From assembly GCF_000717245.1 (NCBI RefSeq), contig NZ_JNYQ01000005.1:287464-351463 (forward strand): 64,000 bases of DNA, in the 5' to 3' direction. Source of the stretch: Kitasatospora papulosa. Its GTDB lineage: Bacteria > Actinomycetota > Actinomycetes > Streptomycetales > Streptomycetaceae. The position numbers and the translations under genes were made by a program. Shown here piece after piece: positions 1-9,854 of this stretch. Numbering within the stretch: position 1 is the first letter of the stretch; each line of letters begins with the position of its first letter. The notes under the pieces were generated by a model. It was not told where the DNA came from, did not search any database, and worked only from the letters and a program-made list of their open reading frames with translations.

Positions 1-1
1 G

Positions 2-811
2 AAGCCCGCCGACTTCACCCGGCGTGCCCGGGAGTCGATGGCGGCGCACGTCGAGGCGATGGTCGGCTTCATGGACGCGGGCGCCGAGGTCTTCGACTAC
101 GGCAACTCGATCCGGGGAGAGGCCCAGCTCGCGGGATACGGCCGGGCGTTCGACTTCCCCGGCTTCGTGCCCGCCTACATCCGGCCGCTCTTCTGCGAGG
201 GCAAGGGGCCCTTCCGGTGGGCGGCGCTGTCGGGGGAGGCCTCGGACATCCACAAGACCGACAAGGCGCTGCTCGAACTCTTCCCGGAGAACGAGTCGCT
301 GCACCGCTGGATCAGGATGGCCGGCGAGCGGGTTCACTTCCAGGGCCTGCCCGCCCGTATCTGCTGGCTCGGCTACGGCGAACGCGACCGTGCCGGCGAG
401 CGGTTCAACGACATGGTGGCGAGCGGCGAGCTCGCCGCGCCCCTGGCCATCGGGCGCGACCACCTGGACTGCGGATCGGTCGCCTCGCCCTACCGTGAGA
501 CCGAGGCGATGCTCGACGGCTCCGACGCCATCGCGGACTGGCCGCTGCTCAACGCCATGGTGAACGTGGCCTCGGGGGCGTCCTGGGTGTCCCTGCACCA
601 TGGTGGCGGTGTGGGCATGGGGCGTTCGATCCACGCGGGGCAGGTCACGGTCGCCGACGGCACGCGGCTTGCGGGCGAGAAGATCCGGCGGGTCCTCACG
701 AACGACCCCGGGATGGGCGTCATCCGGCACGTCGACGCTGGGTACGACATCGCGGAGTCCGTCGCCTCGGACCAGGGCGTGCGGGTCCCGATGGCGGAGG
801 GCGACGCCTGA
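2..811 (+). CDS. hutU: urocanate hydratase, C-terminal part (start lies left of the window)
   Basis: Second enzyme of histidine breakdown: it converts urocanate to 4-imidazolone-5-propionate in the cytosol with a tightly bound NAD. The reading frame is open from base 2, so only about the last 270 codons are present. The glycine and histidine rich C-terminal segment with SLHHGGGVGMG and the stretch ARICWLGYGERDRAG are hallmarks of urocanase and leave little doubt. The stop TGA (809-811) overlaps the ATG of the next gene, which implies translational coupling with the downstream amidohydrolase and a hut operon reading rightwards. The NAD-binding and catalytic regions lie mostly outside and cannot be checked. 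Confidence 0.96.
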   Translation, partial: KPADFTRRARESMAAHVEAMVGFMDAGAEVFDYGNSIRGEAQLAGYGRAFDFPGFVPAYIRPLFCEGKGPFRWAALSGEASDIHKTDKALLELFPENESLHRWIRMAGERVHFQGLPARICWLGYGERDRAGERFNDMVASGELAAPLAIGRDHLDCGSVASPYRETEAMLDGSDAIADWPLLNAMVNVASGASWVSLHHGGGVGMGRSIHAGQVTVADGTRLAGEKIRRVLTNDPGMGVIRHVDAGYDIAESVASDQGVRVPMAEGDA

Positions 812-2127
812 TGAACGGGTCCGAGGGCGGCGGCCCGGAGCGGGTGGCGCCGGGGGCGGGTGCGCCCGGCCCCCGGCCCGGTGAGCCCGAGTCGTTCCAG
901 GAGATGTGGCGCGGCCTCGCGCCGCTCGGCCTCGACCGGGGCAGCGGCGGGTACCGCAGGTACGCCTGGAGCGGGGCCGACGCGGAGTGCCGGGAGTGGT
1001 TCCGCGCACAGGCCGAGTCCCGGGGGCTCGTCCACGAGGTCGACCGCAACGGCAACCAGTGGGCCTGGCACGGTGACCCCCGAGCGGGGGACGCCGTCGT
1101 CACCGGCTCCCATCTCGACTCGGTACCCGACGGCGGAGCCTTCGACGGCCCTCTCGGCGTGGTGTCCTCCTTCGCCGCCCTCGACGAACTCCGCCGCAGG
1201 GGAGCGGAGTTCGCCAGGCCCTTCGCCGTCGTCAACTTCGGCGACGAGGAGGGGGCCCGTTTCGGGCTCGCCTGCGTCGGCTCCCGGCTCGCCGCGGGAC
1301 AGCTGACCGTCGAGGACGCGCACCGGCTCCGCGACGGGAACGGGGTCCCGCTGCCCCGGGCCATGGAGGCGGCGGGGTACGACCCGGACGCCATCGGGCC
1401 CGACCCAGAGCGCCTCGCCCGGATCGGCGCGTTCGTCGAGCTCCACGTGGAGCAGGGGCGCGCCCTCGATCTGAGCGGTGACCCGGTCGGTGTCGCCTCG
1501 GCCATCTGGCCGCACGGCCGCTGGCGGTTCGACTTCCGGGGGGAGGCCAACCACGCGGGCACCACGCGGCTCGCCGACCGCCGGGACCCGATGCTCCCGT
1601 ACGCCGAGACCGTGCTGGCGGCCCGGCGGGAGGCGGAGCTCGCCGGAGGCCTCGCGACCTTCGGCAAGATCGCCGTCGAGCCGAACGGGGTCAACGCGAT
1701 CCCGTCCCTCGTGCGGGGCTGGCTCGACTCGCGGGCCGCCGACCAGGGCACCCTCGACGCCGTGGTGAGCGGTGTCGAGCGGGCCGCGCGGGAGCACGCC
1801 GAGCGGGCCGGGGTCGATCTCGACGTCGTACGCGAGTCGTTCACCCCGGTGGTGGACTTCCAGCACGCCCTGCGGGACGAGATCCGACGCGTGCTGGAGA
1901 AGCGGGGGCGCGGCGGTGCCGACACCGGGGGACGGGCCGTTCCGGTGCTCGGGACGGGGGCCGGACACGACGCGGGTATTTTGTCCGCTTCCGTGCCGAC
2001 CGCCATGCTGTTCGTACGGAACCCCACCGGGATCTCGCACTCACCTGCCGAACACGCCGCGGAGGACGACTGCGTGGCCGGAGTGAGGGCGCTCGCCGAC
2101 GTACTGGAAGGCCTCGCGTGCAGCTGA
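811..2127 (+). CDS. M20 family amidohydrolase (allantoate amidohydrolase / N-carbamoyl amino acid hydrolase type)
   Basis: 438 residues. Metal-dependent amidohydrolase of the M20 family, allantoate/ureidoglycolate/N-carbamoyl-L-amino-acid hydrolase branch. Visible di-metal motifs in order: GSHLDSVPDGGAFDG (His101, Asp112), the acid FGDEEGARFG, VELHVEQG and the late TGAGHDAG. The first 28 residues or so are Pro/Gly rich and not part of the fold. ATG overlaps the hutU stop (ATGA) and its own stop lies inside the next gene start, so the three genes are coupled. Position inside the hut operon suggests it acts on a histidine-pathway intermediate, for example N-formyl-L-glutamate, rather than on allantoate. 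That is inference; homology supports only the family. Confidence 0.88.
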   Translation: MNGSEGGGPERVAPGAGAPGPRPGEPESFQEMWRGLAPLGLDRGSGGYRRYAWSGADAECREWFRAQAESRGLVHEVDRNGNQWAWHGDPRAGDAVVTGSHLDSVPDGGAFDGPLGVVSSFAALDELRRRGAEFARPFAVVNFGDEEGARFGLACVGSRLAAGQLTVEDAHRLRDGNGVPLPRAMEAAGYDPDAIGPDPERLARIGAFVELHVEQGRALDLSGDPVGVASAIWPHGRWRFDFRGEANHAGTTRLADRRDPMLPYAETVLAARREAELAGGLATFGKIAVEPNGVNAIPSLVRGWLDSRAADQGTLDAVVSGVERAAREHAERAGVDLDVVRESFTPVVDFQHALRDEIRRVLEKRGRGGADTGGRAVPVLGTGAGHDAGILSASVPTAMLFVRNPTGISHSPAEHAAEDDCVAGVRALADVLEGLACS

Positions 2128-3488
2128 CGACGCAACCGACGGGCACCCCGGTCACCGCGACGTACTGGATGTCGCACGCCTGGCTCGGCACCCATGTCGA
2201 GCCGGGTGTGCTCCTGGAGGTGTCCGGGGGGCGCGTCGCCGGCGTCCGGACGGGCGTCGACACGCCGCCGCCCGGTGCCACCGCGCTGCACGGACTGACC
2301 GTCCCGGGACTGGCCAACACCCACTCGCACGCCTTCCACCGGGCGCTGCGCTCCACCGTCCAGGTCGGCTCCGGCACCTTCTGGACGTGGCGCGAGACGA
2401 TGTACCGGACGGCTTCGCGGCTCACCCCCGACACCTACTACGACCTGGCCCGGGCCACGTACGCCGAGATGGCGCTGGCGGGGATCACCGCGGTCGGCGA
2501 GTTCCACTATCTGCACCACTCGCCGGGCGGCACGCCCTACGACAACCCGAACGCCATGGGCGAGGCGCTCATCGCCGCGGCGGCCGAGGCCGGCATCCGG
2601 ATCACCCTGCTCGACACCGCCTACCTCGCCGCCGGGTTCGGGGAGAAACCCAACCGGCACCAGACGCGCTTCTCCGACGGCACCGCCGACGCCTGGGCCG
2701 AGCGTGCCTCCCTCCTCCAGGGCGACGACGACCTGGTGGTGATCGGCGCCGCGATCCACTCCGTACGGGCCGTTCCGGCGGAGCAGCTCGCCACCGTCGC
2801 CCGGTGGGCCCGGGAGCGGAGTGTCCCGCTGCACGTCCACCTCTCCGAGCAGACGGCGGAGAACGACGCCTGCCTGGCTGCCCACGGCCGCACCCCCACA
2901 CGGCTCCTCGCCGACCACGGGGTCCTCGGCCCGGCCACCACCGGCATCCACAACACACACCTCACCCCGGAGGACATCGAACTGCTCGGCGCGTCCCGGA
3001 CCGGCACCTGCATGTGCCCCACGACGGAACGCGACCTCGCCGACGGCATCGGCCCTGCCGAAGCCCTTCAGCGGGCGGGTTCCCCCCTCTCGCTGGGCAG
3101 CGACAGCCACGCCGTGATCGACCTCTTCGAGGAGGCCCGGGCCATGGAGCTCAACGAACGCCTGCGCACCCATGTACGCGGTCACTGGACGGCGTCCGCC
3201 CTGCTCAGGGCCGCCTCCGCCGACGGGCACGCCGCCCTCGGCCGCCCGGACGGGGGGACGCTGGAACCGGGGGCGCCCGCCGATCTCACGACCGTCGCCC
3301 TGGACTCCGTCAGGACGGCCGGGCCGGTGCCGCGGCTGGGAGCCGAAGCGGCCGTGTTCGCCGCCACGGCCGCCGACGTGCGGCACACCGTGGTGGCCGG
3401 ACGCCACATCGTGCGGGACGGACGGCACACCCGGATCGAGGACGTGCCCGGAGCACTCGCCTCGGCCGTCGCCGCCCTGCACCGCTGA
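2118..3488 (+). CDS. hutF: formimidoylglutamate deiminase
   Basis: 456 residues, amidohydrolase superfamily. It hydrolyses N-formimino-L-glutamate to N-formyl-L-glutamate and ammonia. Visible: the first metal motif in ANTHSHAFHRAL, the HVHLSEQ segment, IHNTHL, and the late GSDSHAV aspartate site. The FWTWRETMYR region is typical of the HutF/guanine-deaminase-like branch. The chosen start is GTG at 2118, which overlaps the end of the preceding gene by 10 bases. A full-length N-terminus follows. With hutU and hutI this defines the five-step route in which FIGLU is deiminated before deformylation. A 125-base GC-rich gap separates it from hutI. Confidence 0.92.
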   Translation: MQLTTQPTGTPVTATYWMSHAWLGTHVEPGVLLEVSGGRVAGVRTGVDTPPPGATALHGLTVPGLANTHSHAFHRALRSTVQVGSGTFWTWRETMYRTASRLTPDTYYDLARATYAEMALAGITAVGEFHYLHHSPGGTPYDNPNAMGEALIAAAAEAGIRITLLDTAYLAAGFGEKPNRHQTRFSDGTADAWAERASLLQGDDDLVVIGAAIHSVRAVPAEQLATVARWARERSVPLHVHLSEQTAENDACLAAHGRTPTRLLADHGVLGPATTGIHNTHLTPEDIELLGASRTGTCMCPTTERDLADGIGPAEALQRAGSPLSLGSDSHAVIDLFEEARAMELNERLRTHVRGHWTASALLRAASADGHAALGRPDGGTLEPGAPADLTTVALDSVRTAGPVPRLGAEAAVFAATAADVRHTVVAGRHIVRDGRHTRIEDVPGALASAVAALHR

Positions 3489-3613
3489 CCACCCGGCCGG
3501 CCCGCCCGACGACCGACCGGGCGAGCCGCGCACCGGATGTCCGCCCGGGCCGACGAACCCGGCCGACCACCCCGGCAGCCCAGCCGGGCGAACCCGAAGA
3601 GAGCTGTGTCCGG

Positions 3614-4795
3614 ATGACGACGACCACCACGACCGCCCTCACCCACATCGCGAACCTGGTCACCAACGACCCCTCCCTCGGCGACGGGACCCCCCTGGGC
3701 CTGATCCGGGACGCGGCCGTCGTCATCGACGGCGACCGTGTCGTGTGGACCGGTGAGTCGAGCAGGGCACCCGCCACCGACAACGCCGTCGACGCGGGTG
3801 GCCGTGCGGTGGTCCCCGGTTTCGTGGACTCCCACTCCCACCTCGTGTTCGCGGGCGACCGGACCGCCGAGTTCAACGCCCGCATGTCCGGGCGCCCCTA
3901 CTCGGCGGGCGGCATCCGCACGACCGTGGCGGCCACCCGCGCCGCCTCCGACGACGAGCTCTCCGCGAACGTCGCGCGCTACCTGGGCGAGGCGCTCCGG
4001 CAGGGCACCACCACCTTCGAGACCAAGTCCGGCTACGGCCTCACCGTCGAGGACGAGGCGCGAGCCCTGCGCATCGCCGCCCGCCACACCGACGAGGTCA
4101 CCTTCCTCGGCGCCCACATCGTGTCCCCCGACTACGCCGACGACCCCGCCGGCTACGTCGACCTCGTGACCGGGCCCATGCTGGACGCCTGCGCGCCGCA
4201 CGCCCGCTGGATCGACGTCTTCTGCGAGCGGGGCGCCTTCGACGAGGACCAGGCGCGCACGATCCTCACCGCCGGCCTGGCCAAGGGCCTGCACCCCCGC
4301 GTCCACGCCAACCAGCTCGGCCACGGCCCCGGCGTACGTCTCGCCGTCGAGCTGGACGCCGCGTCCGCCGACCACTGCACCCACCTCGACGACGCCGACC
4401 TCGACGCCCTCGGCCAGGGCTCCACCGTCGCCACCCTGCTGCCCGGCGCAGAGTTCTCCACCCGCGCGGCCTGGCCCGACGCCCGCCGCATCCTCGGCGC
4501 GGGTGCCACGGTCGCGCTGTCCACGGACTGCAACCCGGGCTCGTCGTTCACCTCCTCCATGCCGTTCTGCGTCGCCCTCGCCGTACGGGACATGGGCATG
4601 ACCCCGGACGAGGCGATCTGGTCCGCCACCGCCGGAGGCGCCGCCGCGCTGCGCCGCACCGACATCGGCCGCATCACCCCCGGCGCACGCGCCGACCTGG
4701 TGCTCCTCGACGCGCCGAGCCACGTCCACCTCGCCTACCGGCCGGGAGTCCCGCTGGTCCGTGCGGTGTGGCGTGCGGGGGCGCGGGTCGTGTGA
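3614..4795 (+). CDS. hutI: imidazolonepropionase
   Basis: 393 residues, amidohydrolase superfamily. It opens 4-imidazolone-5-propionate to N-formimino-L-glutamate. Metal site VDSHSHLVFAGDR, the EFNARMSG loop, TFETKSGYGL, RVHANQLG and LSTDCNPGSS are all characteristic of HutI. The frame is open far upstream, but the ATG at 3614 gives the normal N-terminus with an N-terminal Thr run and is preceded by GAAGAGAG. Last gene of the hut run. A decayed acetyltransferase fragment begins about 40 bases after the stop, and no clear terminator is seen. Confidence 0.95.
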   Translation: MTTTTTTALTHIANLVTNDPSLGDGTPLGLIRDAAVVIDGDRVVWTGESSRAPATDNAVDAGGRAVVPGFVDSHSHLVFAGDRTAEFNARMSGRPYSAGGIRTTVAATRAASDDELSANVARYLGEALRQGTTTFETKSGYGLTVEDEARALRIAARHTDEVTFLGAHIVSPDYADDPAGYVDLVTGPMLDACAPHARWIDVFCERGAFDEDQARTILTAGLAKGLHPRVHANQLGHGPGVRLAVELDAASADHCTHLDDADLDALGQGSTVATLLPGAEFSTRAAWPDARRILGAGATVALSTDCNPGSSFTSSMPFCVALAVRDMGMTPDEAIWSATAGGAAALRRTDIGRITPGARADLVLLDAPSHVHLAYRPGVPLVRAVWRAGARVV

Positions 4796-4834
4796 CGGGT
4801 GCGCAGGGCAGGCGAGAGAGAGGTGTGATCCCGC

Positions 4835-5053
4835 GACGGCTACGACAGCTACGAGAAGGCGCTGCGTGCCGGATCGCCGAAGTTCCTCAGGACGACCCTG
4901 GCCAAGGAGCGCAAGCTCGGCCGCGAGGCCGGTGAGGTGTGCGGTTCGTCCTCGACGAGCGTGACCCGGAGGCGCTGCGGACCCTGATGGGGTGGAAGTC
5001 CGCCCAGTACCGCAGGACCGGCCGCGGCGACCGCTTCGCCAAGCCGTGGATCC
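4835..5053 (+). pseudogene. remnant of a BioF2/CelD-like GNAT acetyltransferase
   Basis: Two short stretches in different frames read as one protein family. 4835-4938 gives a peptide containing DGYDSYEKALRAGSPKFL and KERKLGREAGEV. 4939-5053, shifted by one base, continues with RFVLDERDPEALRTLMGWKS and YRRTGRGDRFAKPWI. Both resemble the central part of the BioF2-like acetyltransferase domain found in actinobacterial exopolysaccharide clusters. No start, N-terminus or C-terminus is present, and homology stops abruptly where the oppositely oriented aminotransferase remnant begins. I read it as a fragment with at least one frameshift. Family assignment is from residue patterns only. Confidence 0.55.
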
Positions 5054-5054
5054 G

Positions 5055-5805
5055 TGGCCAGCGAGGGCGTGGCGCCCAGGGCGTGCTCCAGTTCCCCGGG
5101 GCGCAGCGGCATCCGGATCTCCTCCCGTTCCTGGAGGCCGAGGAGGCGCAGGGTCCACCAGGCCGCCGGGGCCGGCCGCAGCCCGCGTACGGCCGACTCG
5201 GCGTACGGGCTTACGGCGTAGGCGAGTTCGGCGGTGAGGCGGGCCGGGTCGAGCAGCGTGTCCCGGGCCCGCTCCAGCGGGGCGCGCCGGGCCGGGTCCG
5301 CGACGGAAGCCTCCGGCCTTCGCACCGACGTGTTTGGAGAGGCTGAAGACGGCGGCGTCCCCGAACGAGCCGACCGGGTCGCCGTCGGTGACGCTGCCGA
5401 TGGCGTGTGCGGCGTCCTCGATCAGCGGGATGCCGAGCCGGTCGCAGCGTTCGCGCAGCCGCAGGGCCGGGTCGGGGTTTCCGTACAGACTGGTGGTGAG
5501 GCCGGCGCGGAGGCCGTTCCACACGGAGTCGGGCACGGCGTCCACGTCGTCGAACCGTCGGCTGCGGACCGCGGGGCCTGGACGGGGCGCAGACCGGCGG
5601 CGAGGACGACGAAGAGGATGACGTCGTCGTTGACCGGGGACATCAGGATCTTCCCGCCGGGTTCGCACCCGTGGCGCAGTGCCACGTAGAGGCCGAGCCG
5701 GCAGGACGGGACGTACAGGCACTCCCGGCCGAGCCGGGCGCGCATCGCCGTCTCCAGCGCTTCCGTCACGGCACGGTCCGCAGGACCGTTCTCCCCATGA
5801 ACCAT
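5055..5805 (-). pseudogene. frameshifted DegT/DnrJ/EryC1/StrS aminotransferase remnant
   Basis: PLP-dependent sugar aminotransferase-like sequence broken over three frames on the minus strand. A plausible ATG at 5805 with GGGGGGAACAC upstream starts a segment with LYVPSCRLGLYVAL and NDDVILFVVLAAGLRPV. Near 5565 the homology moves to a second frame with FDDVDAVPDSVWNG, LIEDAAHAIGS and the PLP-lysine motif FSLSKHVGAKAGG. Near 5325 it moves again to VADPARRAPLERARDTLLDP. The C-terminal third is missing, and the end abuts the acetyltransferase remnant. Two frameshifts plus truncation make it a pseudogene unless there are sequencing errors. Such genes normally sit in polysaccharide or antibiotic sugar clusters. 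Confidence 0.7.
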
Positions 5806-5862
5806 GTGTTCCCCCCAGAAACCCGCCCAATGTGACCCAGTCCGTGGCGCTTCGTCAACAAT

Positions 5863-5902
5863 GCGGAAGGACCCGCCCGTTGTCCTGGGCAGGTCCTTCC
5901 GC
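5863..5902. terminator. hairpin terminator downstream of the sigma factor gene
   Basis: Perfect 11-base stem GCGGAAGGACC (5863-5873) with GGTCCTTCCGC (5892-5902), extended inside by GCCC/GGGC. It lies 33 bases past the sigma factor stop and before the aminotransferase remnant, so it would end the leftward sigma transcript. Confidence 0.7.
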
Positions 5903-5934
5903 AAGGCGTACCGGGGGGTTCCGGTGAGGCCGGG

Positions 5935-6915
5935 TCACTCCTCCACGGTCAGGCCCTTCCTGAGCTTGACCAGGGTCCGGGAGAGCAGCCGGGACACGTG
6001 CATCTGGGAGATGCCGAGCTCCTCGCCGATCTCGGACTGCGTCATGTTGGAGACGAACCGCATCGAGAGGATCGTGCGGTCACGCAGGGGGAGCGAGGCG
6101 ATGAGCGGCTTGAGGGACTCGATGTACTCGATGCCTTCGAGCCCGTTGTCCTCGTAGCCGAGACGGTCGGCGAGGGCGCCCTCGTTGCCGTCGCCGTGGT
6201 CGTCGGGCTTGGCGTCCAGCGAGCTCGCGGTGTACGCGTTGCTCGCGGCCATGCCCTCGACGACCTCGTCCCTGCTGAGGCCGAGACGGTCGGCGAGTTC
6301 GGCGACGGTGGGCGCGCGGTCCAGTTGCTGGGACAGCTCGTCGCCCGCCTTGGCCAGGTCCAGACGCAGCTCCTGGAGCCGGCGCGGGACGCGCACGGAC
6401 CAGCTGGTGTCACGGAAGAAGCGCTTGATCTCGCCGACGATGGTCGGCATCGCGAACGTCGGGAACTCCACGCCGCGGCTGAGCTCGAAGCGGTCGATCG
6501 CCTTGATCAGGCCGATGGTGCCGACCTGGACGATGTCCTCCATCGGCTCGCTGCGGGTGCGGAAGCGGGAGGCGGCGAACTTGACGAGGGCCAGGTTCAG
6601 CTCGACGAGGGTGTTGCGGACGTACGCGTACTCGTGGGTGCCCTCCTCGAGGGCTTCGAGCCGCGTGAAGAGCGTCTTCGACAGGGCCCTGGCGTCCACC
6701 GCGCCGATTTCGGCGTAGTGCGGGATGTCGGGAAGCCCTTCGAGGCCCTCGAACTCCTCGACCGGGAGGTGGTCGTCGGCGTCCGGGGCGGTGGTGCGGG
6801 TGCTGGTGCGCGGGCCGGGTACGGCGCTCGCGGCAGCGGAGTCGGAATCGGTCGGTCCCTGAGGACATGCCGACGTCGCGAGGTGGGTACGCGATACGTC
6901 GAGCCGGGGTGACAT
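5935..6915 (-). CDS. SigB/SigF-type alternative RNA polymerase sigma factor (SigI-like by position)
   Basis: 326 residues. Regions 2 (DIVQVGTIGLIKAIDRFELS, then FPTFAMPTIVGEIKRFFRD), 3 (RVPRRLQELRLDL, PTVAELADRLGLS) and 4 (LPLRDRTILSMRF, then MTQSEIGEELGISQMHVSRLL) are complete, placing it in the stress/development SigB-SigF-SigG group of Streptomyces. The open frame extends further, but ATG at 6915 has a perfect GGAGGAGAACC ribosome site. Its residues 1-50 are a variable, Ser/Thr rich leader. Divergent from a STAS protein and an ATP-binding anti-sigma gene, which are its likely partner-switching regulators. The position next to hutI recalls S. coelicolor sigI; the exact orthology is inference. 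Two GGGTA boxes near 7023-7034 (minus strand) resemble SigB-type -10 elements but lack a fitting -35. Confidence 0.93.
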   Translation of the reverse strand: MSPRLDVSRTHLATSACPQGPTDSDSAAASAVPGPRTSTRTTAPDADDHLPVEEFEGLEGLPDIPHYAEIGAVDARALSKTLFTRLEALEEGTHEYAYVRNTLVELNLALVKFAASRFRTRSEPMEDIVQVGTIGLIKAIDRFELSRGVEFPTFAMPTIVGEIKRFFRDTSWSVRVPRRLQELRLDLAKAGDELSQQLDRAPTVAELADRLGLSRDEVVEGMAASNAYTASSLDAKPDDHGDGNEGALADRLGYEDNGLEGIEYIESLKPLIASLPLRDRTILSMRFVSNMTQSEIGEELGISQMHVSRLLSRTLVKLRKGLTVEE

Positions 6916-7206
6916 GGTTCTCCTCCATCGTTCTCGGCATATGGCTGCCGATGCCCATACGTGTTCCTGCGGTGAAGCGGCGCCTCCGAAGCCGATCGAG
7001 ATTCCTGGTGGTGATGTCCCCTCTACCCTTACCCGGTTCCAGCCACGAGTTACAAGCGCCAAATCCGCCTGAATGTCCGCTTTGTGGAGTTCTCCGACTA
7101 CCGTGTGGCGAGGGAAACGCGTAATGTTTCACGCACGTCGGGGGCAGCCACGATGAAGCCGCGCACACAGGGGCGCGGGTAGTGACGGACGGCGAAGAGG
7201 AACGGC

Positions 7207-7575
7207 ATGGACCGCGGGACGGTCGGCAGCGCGAACCGGGGTCGGCTACAGGTCGACGTCCGGACCGAGGGCCGAAGCGAAGTCGTGACACCGGTGGGTG
7301 AGCTCGATCACCACACCGCCGATCTGCTGCGCGAACCTCTGGAGAGCGCTGTCGAGCACGGGCGTACACGCCTGGTGGTGGACTGCTCGGGGCTCGACTT
7401 CTGCGACTCGACCGGGCTCAACGTGCTGCTCGGCGCCCGCCTGAAGGCGGAGGCGGCCGGCGGAGCGGTTCATCTGGCCGGAATGCAGCCCGTGGTGGCT
7501 CGCGTCTTCGAGATCACGGGGGCGGAGGCGGTCTTCACCGTCCACGCCTCGCTCGAAGACGCTCTGGGCACCTGA
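7207..7575 (+). CDS. anti-sigma factor antagonist (STAS domain)
   Basis: 122 residues, SpoIIAA/RsbV-like. The STAS fold is seen from the VTPVGELDHHTA strand to the C-terminus, and the phosphorylation site is in FCDSTGLNVLL (Ser68, preceded by Asp67). When unphosphorylated such proteins bind the anti-sigma kinase and free the sigma factor. ATG 7207 is preceded by GAAGAGGAACGGC. It is divergent from the sigma gene (291-base gap) and followed after 201 bases by the anti-sigma kinase, so the three form a partner-switching module split over two strands. Confidence 0.92.
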   Translation: MDRGTVGSANRGRLQVDVRTEGRSEVVTPVGELDHHTADLLREPLESAVEHGRTRLVVDCSGLDFCDSTGLNVLLGARLKAEAAGGAVHLAGMQPVVARVFEITGAEAVFTVHASLEDALGT

Positions 7576-7776
7576 AAAGGCGCTTTCCATGCGTCCGTCC
7601 GGCACCAGGTGCACCGACTATCGCGCGCGTCACGCTGTTGGCGTAGCGGAAGTGGGTGTCGTCACCATTCGGCCGGGCAGGAGAGATCTCGTCGGGGTCA
7701 TGAAGCCCGCACACTCTGTATCTGACCAATATCTGTTCGATGGCAACACACGGTGAATCGGTGAGGTGAAGCGCTG

Positions 7777-8268
7777 ATGAGCACCACCCGGCAGCATCCG
7801 CCGGGCGGCCTCGGCCGCGAGCCGGACGGCACGGGCCCCGCCTCTGCCGTGCCGTCCGACCGGCAGTGGCGCGCGCTCTCGCTGAGAGACGCCAGCGGCA
7901 TCGTGCCGATGGCCCGCGACTTCGCCCGGTCCGCACTCCACGACTGGGGCTGGCTGCCCGCGTCCAGCGCCGACCGGCGCGCGGCCGCCGAGGACGTCCT
8001 GCTGGTCGTCTCCGAGCTCGTCACGAACGCCTGCCTGCACGCGGAGGGCCCTGAGGAGCTCCGTATCGGCTGCTCCCCCAAGAGCCTGCGGGTCGAGGTC
8101 GTCGACGGCGGCGCGGGACAGCCGGCGCCCCGCACCCCGCACCGCGCGGGGCGGCCCGGAGGGCACGGCATGTTCATCGTGCAGCGGCTCTGCCTCGACT
8201 GGGGCGTGTCGCGCACACCGGACCAGCCCGGCAAGACGGTCTGGGCGGAGCTCGCGGCGCCGGCGTAA
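7777..8268 (+). CDS. ATP-binding anti-sigma factor / serine kinase (RsbW-SpoIIAB type)
   Basis: 163 residues, HATPase_c_2 fold of the GHKL kinases. N-box ELVTNACLHA and the G-box GGHGMFIVQRL are clear; VEVVDGG is the G1-type motif. The first 50 residues are a disordered extension. It should bind the neighbouring sigma factor and phosphorylate the STAS antagonist. ATG 7777 follows GTGAGGTGAAGCGCTG. The preceding 201 bases contain no gene and could hold its own promoter. Many Streptomyces GHKL proteins have unknown targets; the adjacent sigma and STAS genes make the assignment more secure here, though still inferred. Confidence 0.88.
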   Translation: MSTTRQHPPGGLGREPDGTGPASAVPSDRQWRALSLRDASGIVPMARDFARSALHDWGWLPASSADRRAAAEDVLLVVSELVTNACLHAEGPEELRIGCSPKSLRVEVVDGGAGQPAPRTPHRAGRPGGHGMFIVQRLCLDWGVSRTPDQPGKTVWAELAAPA

Positions 8269-8305
8269 CGGCCCGCCCCCGCTCCGCCAGGATCTCCCGT
8301 ACGCG

Positions 8306-8349
8306 CACGGACGAGGCCCCGCACCGATCGGTGCGGGGCCTCGTCCGTG
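8306..8349. terminator. bidirectional terminator hairpin
   Basis: Perfect 22-base inverted repeat centred on CCGATCGG (arms CACGGACGAGGCCCCGCACC and its complement) between the convergent anti-sigma and peptide transporter genes. No T-run, as usual for Streptomyces hairpin terminators. Confidence 0.85.
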
Positions 8350-8363
8350 GGGGCGGGTCCGTG

Positions 8364-9854
<1,491 letters not shown>

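Noticed and set aside
720..3533. 937-codon minus-strand open frame over the hut genes
   Set aside because: Runs antisense to intact hut genes; Arg/Pro/Gly-rich text without domains is the usual shadow in GC-rich DNA.
7023..7034. SigB-type promoter (GGGTAA/GGGTAG) before the sigma gene on the minus strand
   Set aside because: The -10-like boxes are present but no GNNT -35 lies 14-16 bases upstream; too weak to annotate.
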